NCBI GenBank assembly: GCA_025352845.1
Contig: JANXSC010000515.1
Location: 1-5,613 of the forward strand
DNA: 5,613 nucleotides
Source of the DNA: Opitutaceae bacterium
GTDB lineage: Bacteria > Verrucomicrobiota > Verrucomicrobiia > Opitutales > Opitutaceae
Direction: 5' to 3'
The notes beneath the pieces are model-generated. The model was given only the letters and a program-made list of their open reading frames with translations. It ran no database searches and had not been told where the DNA came from. Made by a program: the position numbers and the translations under genes. This document shows positions 5,597-5,613 of this stretch, piece by piece. Within the stretch, counting starts at the first letter, position 1. Every line of letters starts with the position of its first letter.

Positions 5597-5613
5597 TTTT
5601 GGCCCGCGGAACA

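Noticed and set aside
5593..5613. ATG overlapping the sufD stop (ATGA) as start of a next gene
   Set aside because: Only seven codons are visible and they do not resemble a SufS or SufU N terminus; it cannot be supported from this window.

Overview
The window is a high-GC bacterial chromosome segment with every supported gene on the + strand. It holds the 3' part of a thioredoxin reductase gene, a small M15-type (VanY-like) D,D-carboxypeptidase gene, a Fur-family regulator gene, and sufC, sufB and sufD of the SUF iron-sulfur cluster assembly system. GC-rich codons, start codons without clear Shine-Dalgarno sequences and the types of dispersed palindromic repeat suggest a Verrucomicrobiota member, perhaps Opitutaceae. 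That placement is inference from style, not from a marker gene.

Layout: trxB (5' end missing) runs to 547. The spacer to 681 carries a 17-bp-arm palindrome. The M15 peptidase runs 681-1208. The next spacer contains an AT-rich island with two 7-1-7 inverted repeats (1257-1271 and 1286-1300) that look like PerR/Fur-family operators. They sit just before the Fur-family gene, whose best start is ATG 1323. sufC follows 57 bp later at 1809-2573, sufB is at 2715-4169 and sufD at 4268-5596. The sufC-sufB and sufB-sufD spacers are each dominated by a different long near-perfect palindrome (27-bp and 32-bp arms), ending 14 and 6 nt before the next start codon. The window ends 17 bp after sufD, so a cysteine desulfurase gene may follow but cannot be seen.

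Functionally, SufB, SufC and SufD form the SufBC2D scaffold that builds Fe-S clusters using sulfur from a desulfurase and ATP hydrolysis by SufC. The upstream Fur-type regulator probably controls itself and the suf genes in response to iron or peroxide. TrxB supplies reducing power to thioredoxin, so the region leans towards redox and iron homeostasis, with the peptidase as an unrelated neighbour. I see no undescribed multi-gene system. The most interesting points are the regulator, which lacks the usual Cys4 zinc site and has a Cys-Pro at a metal-ligand position, its paired operators, and the strong hairpins set against the sufB and sufD start codons.
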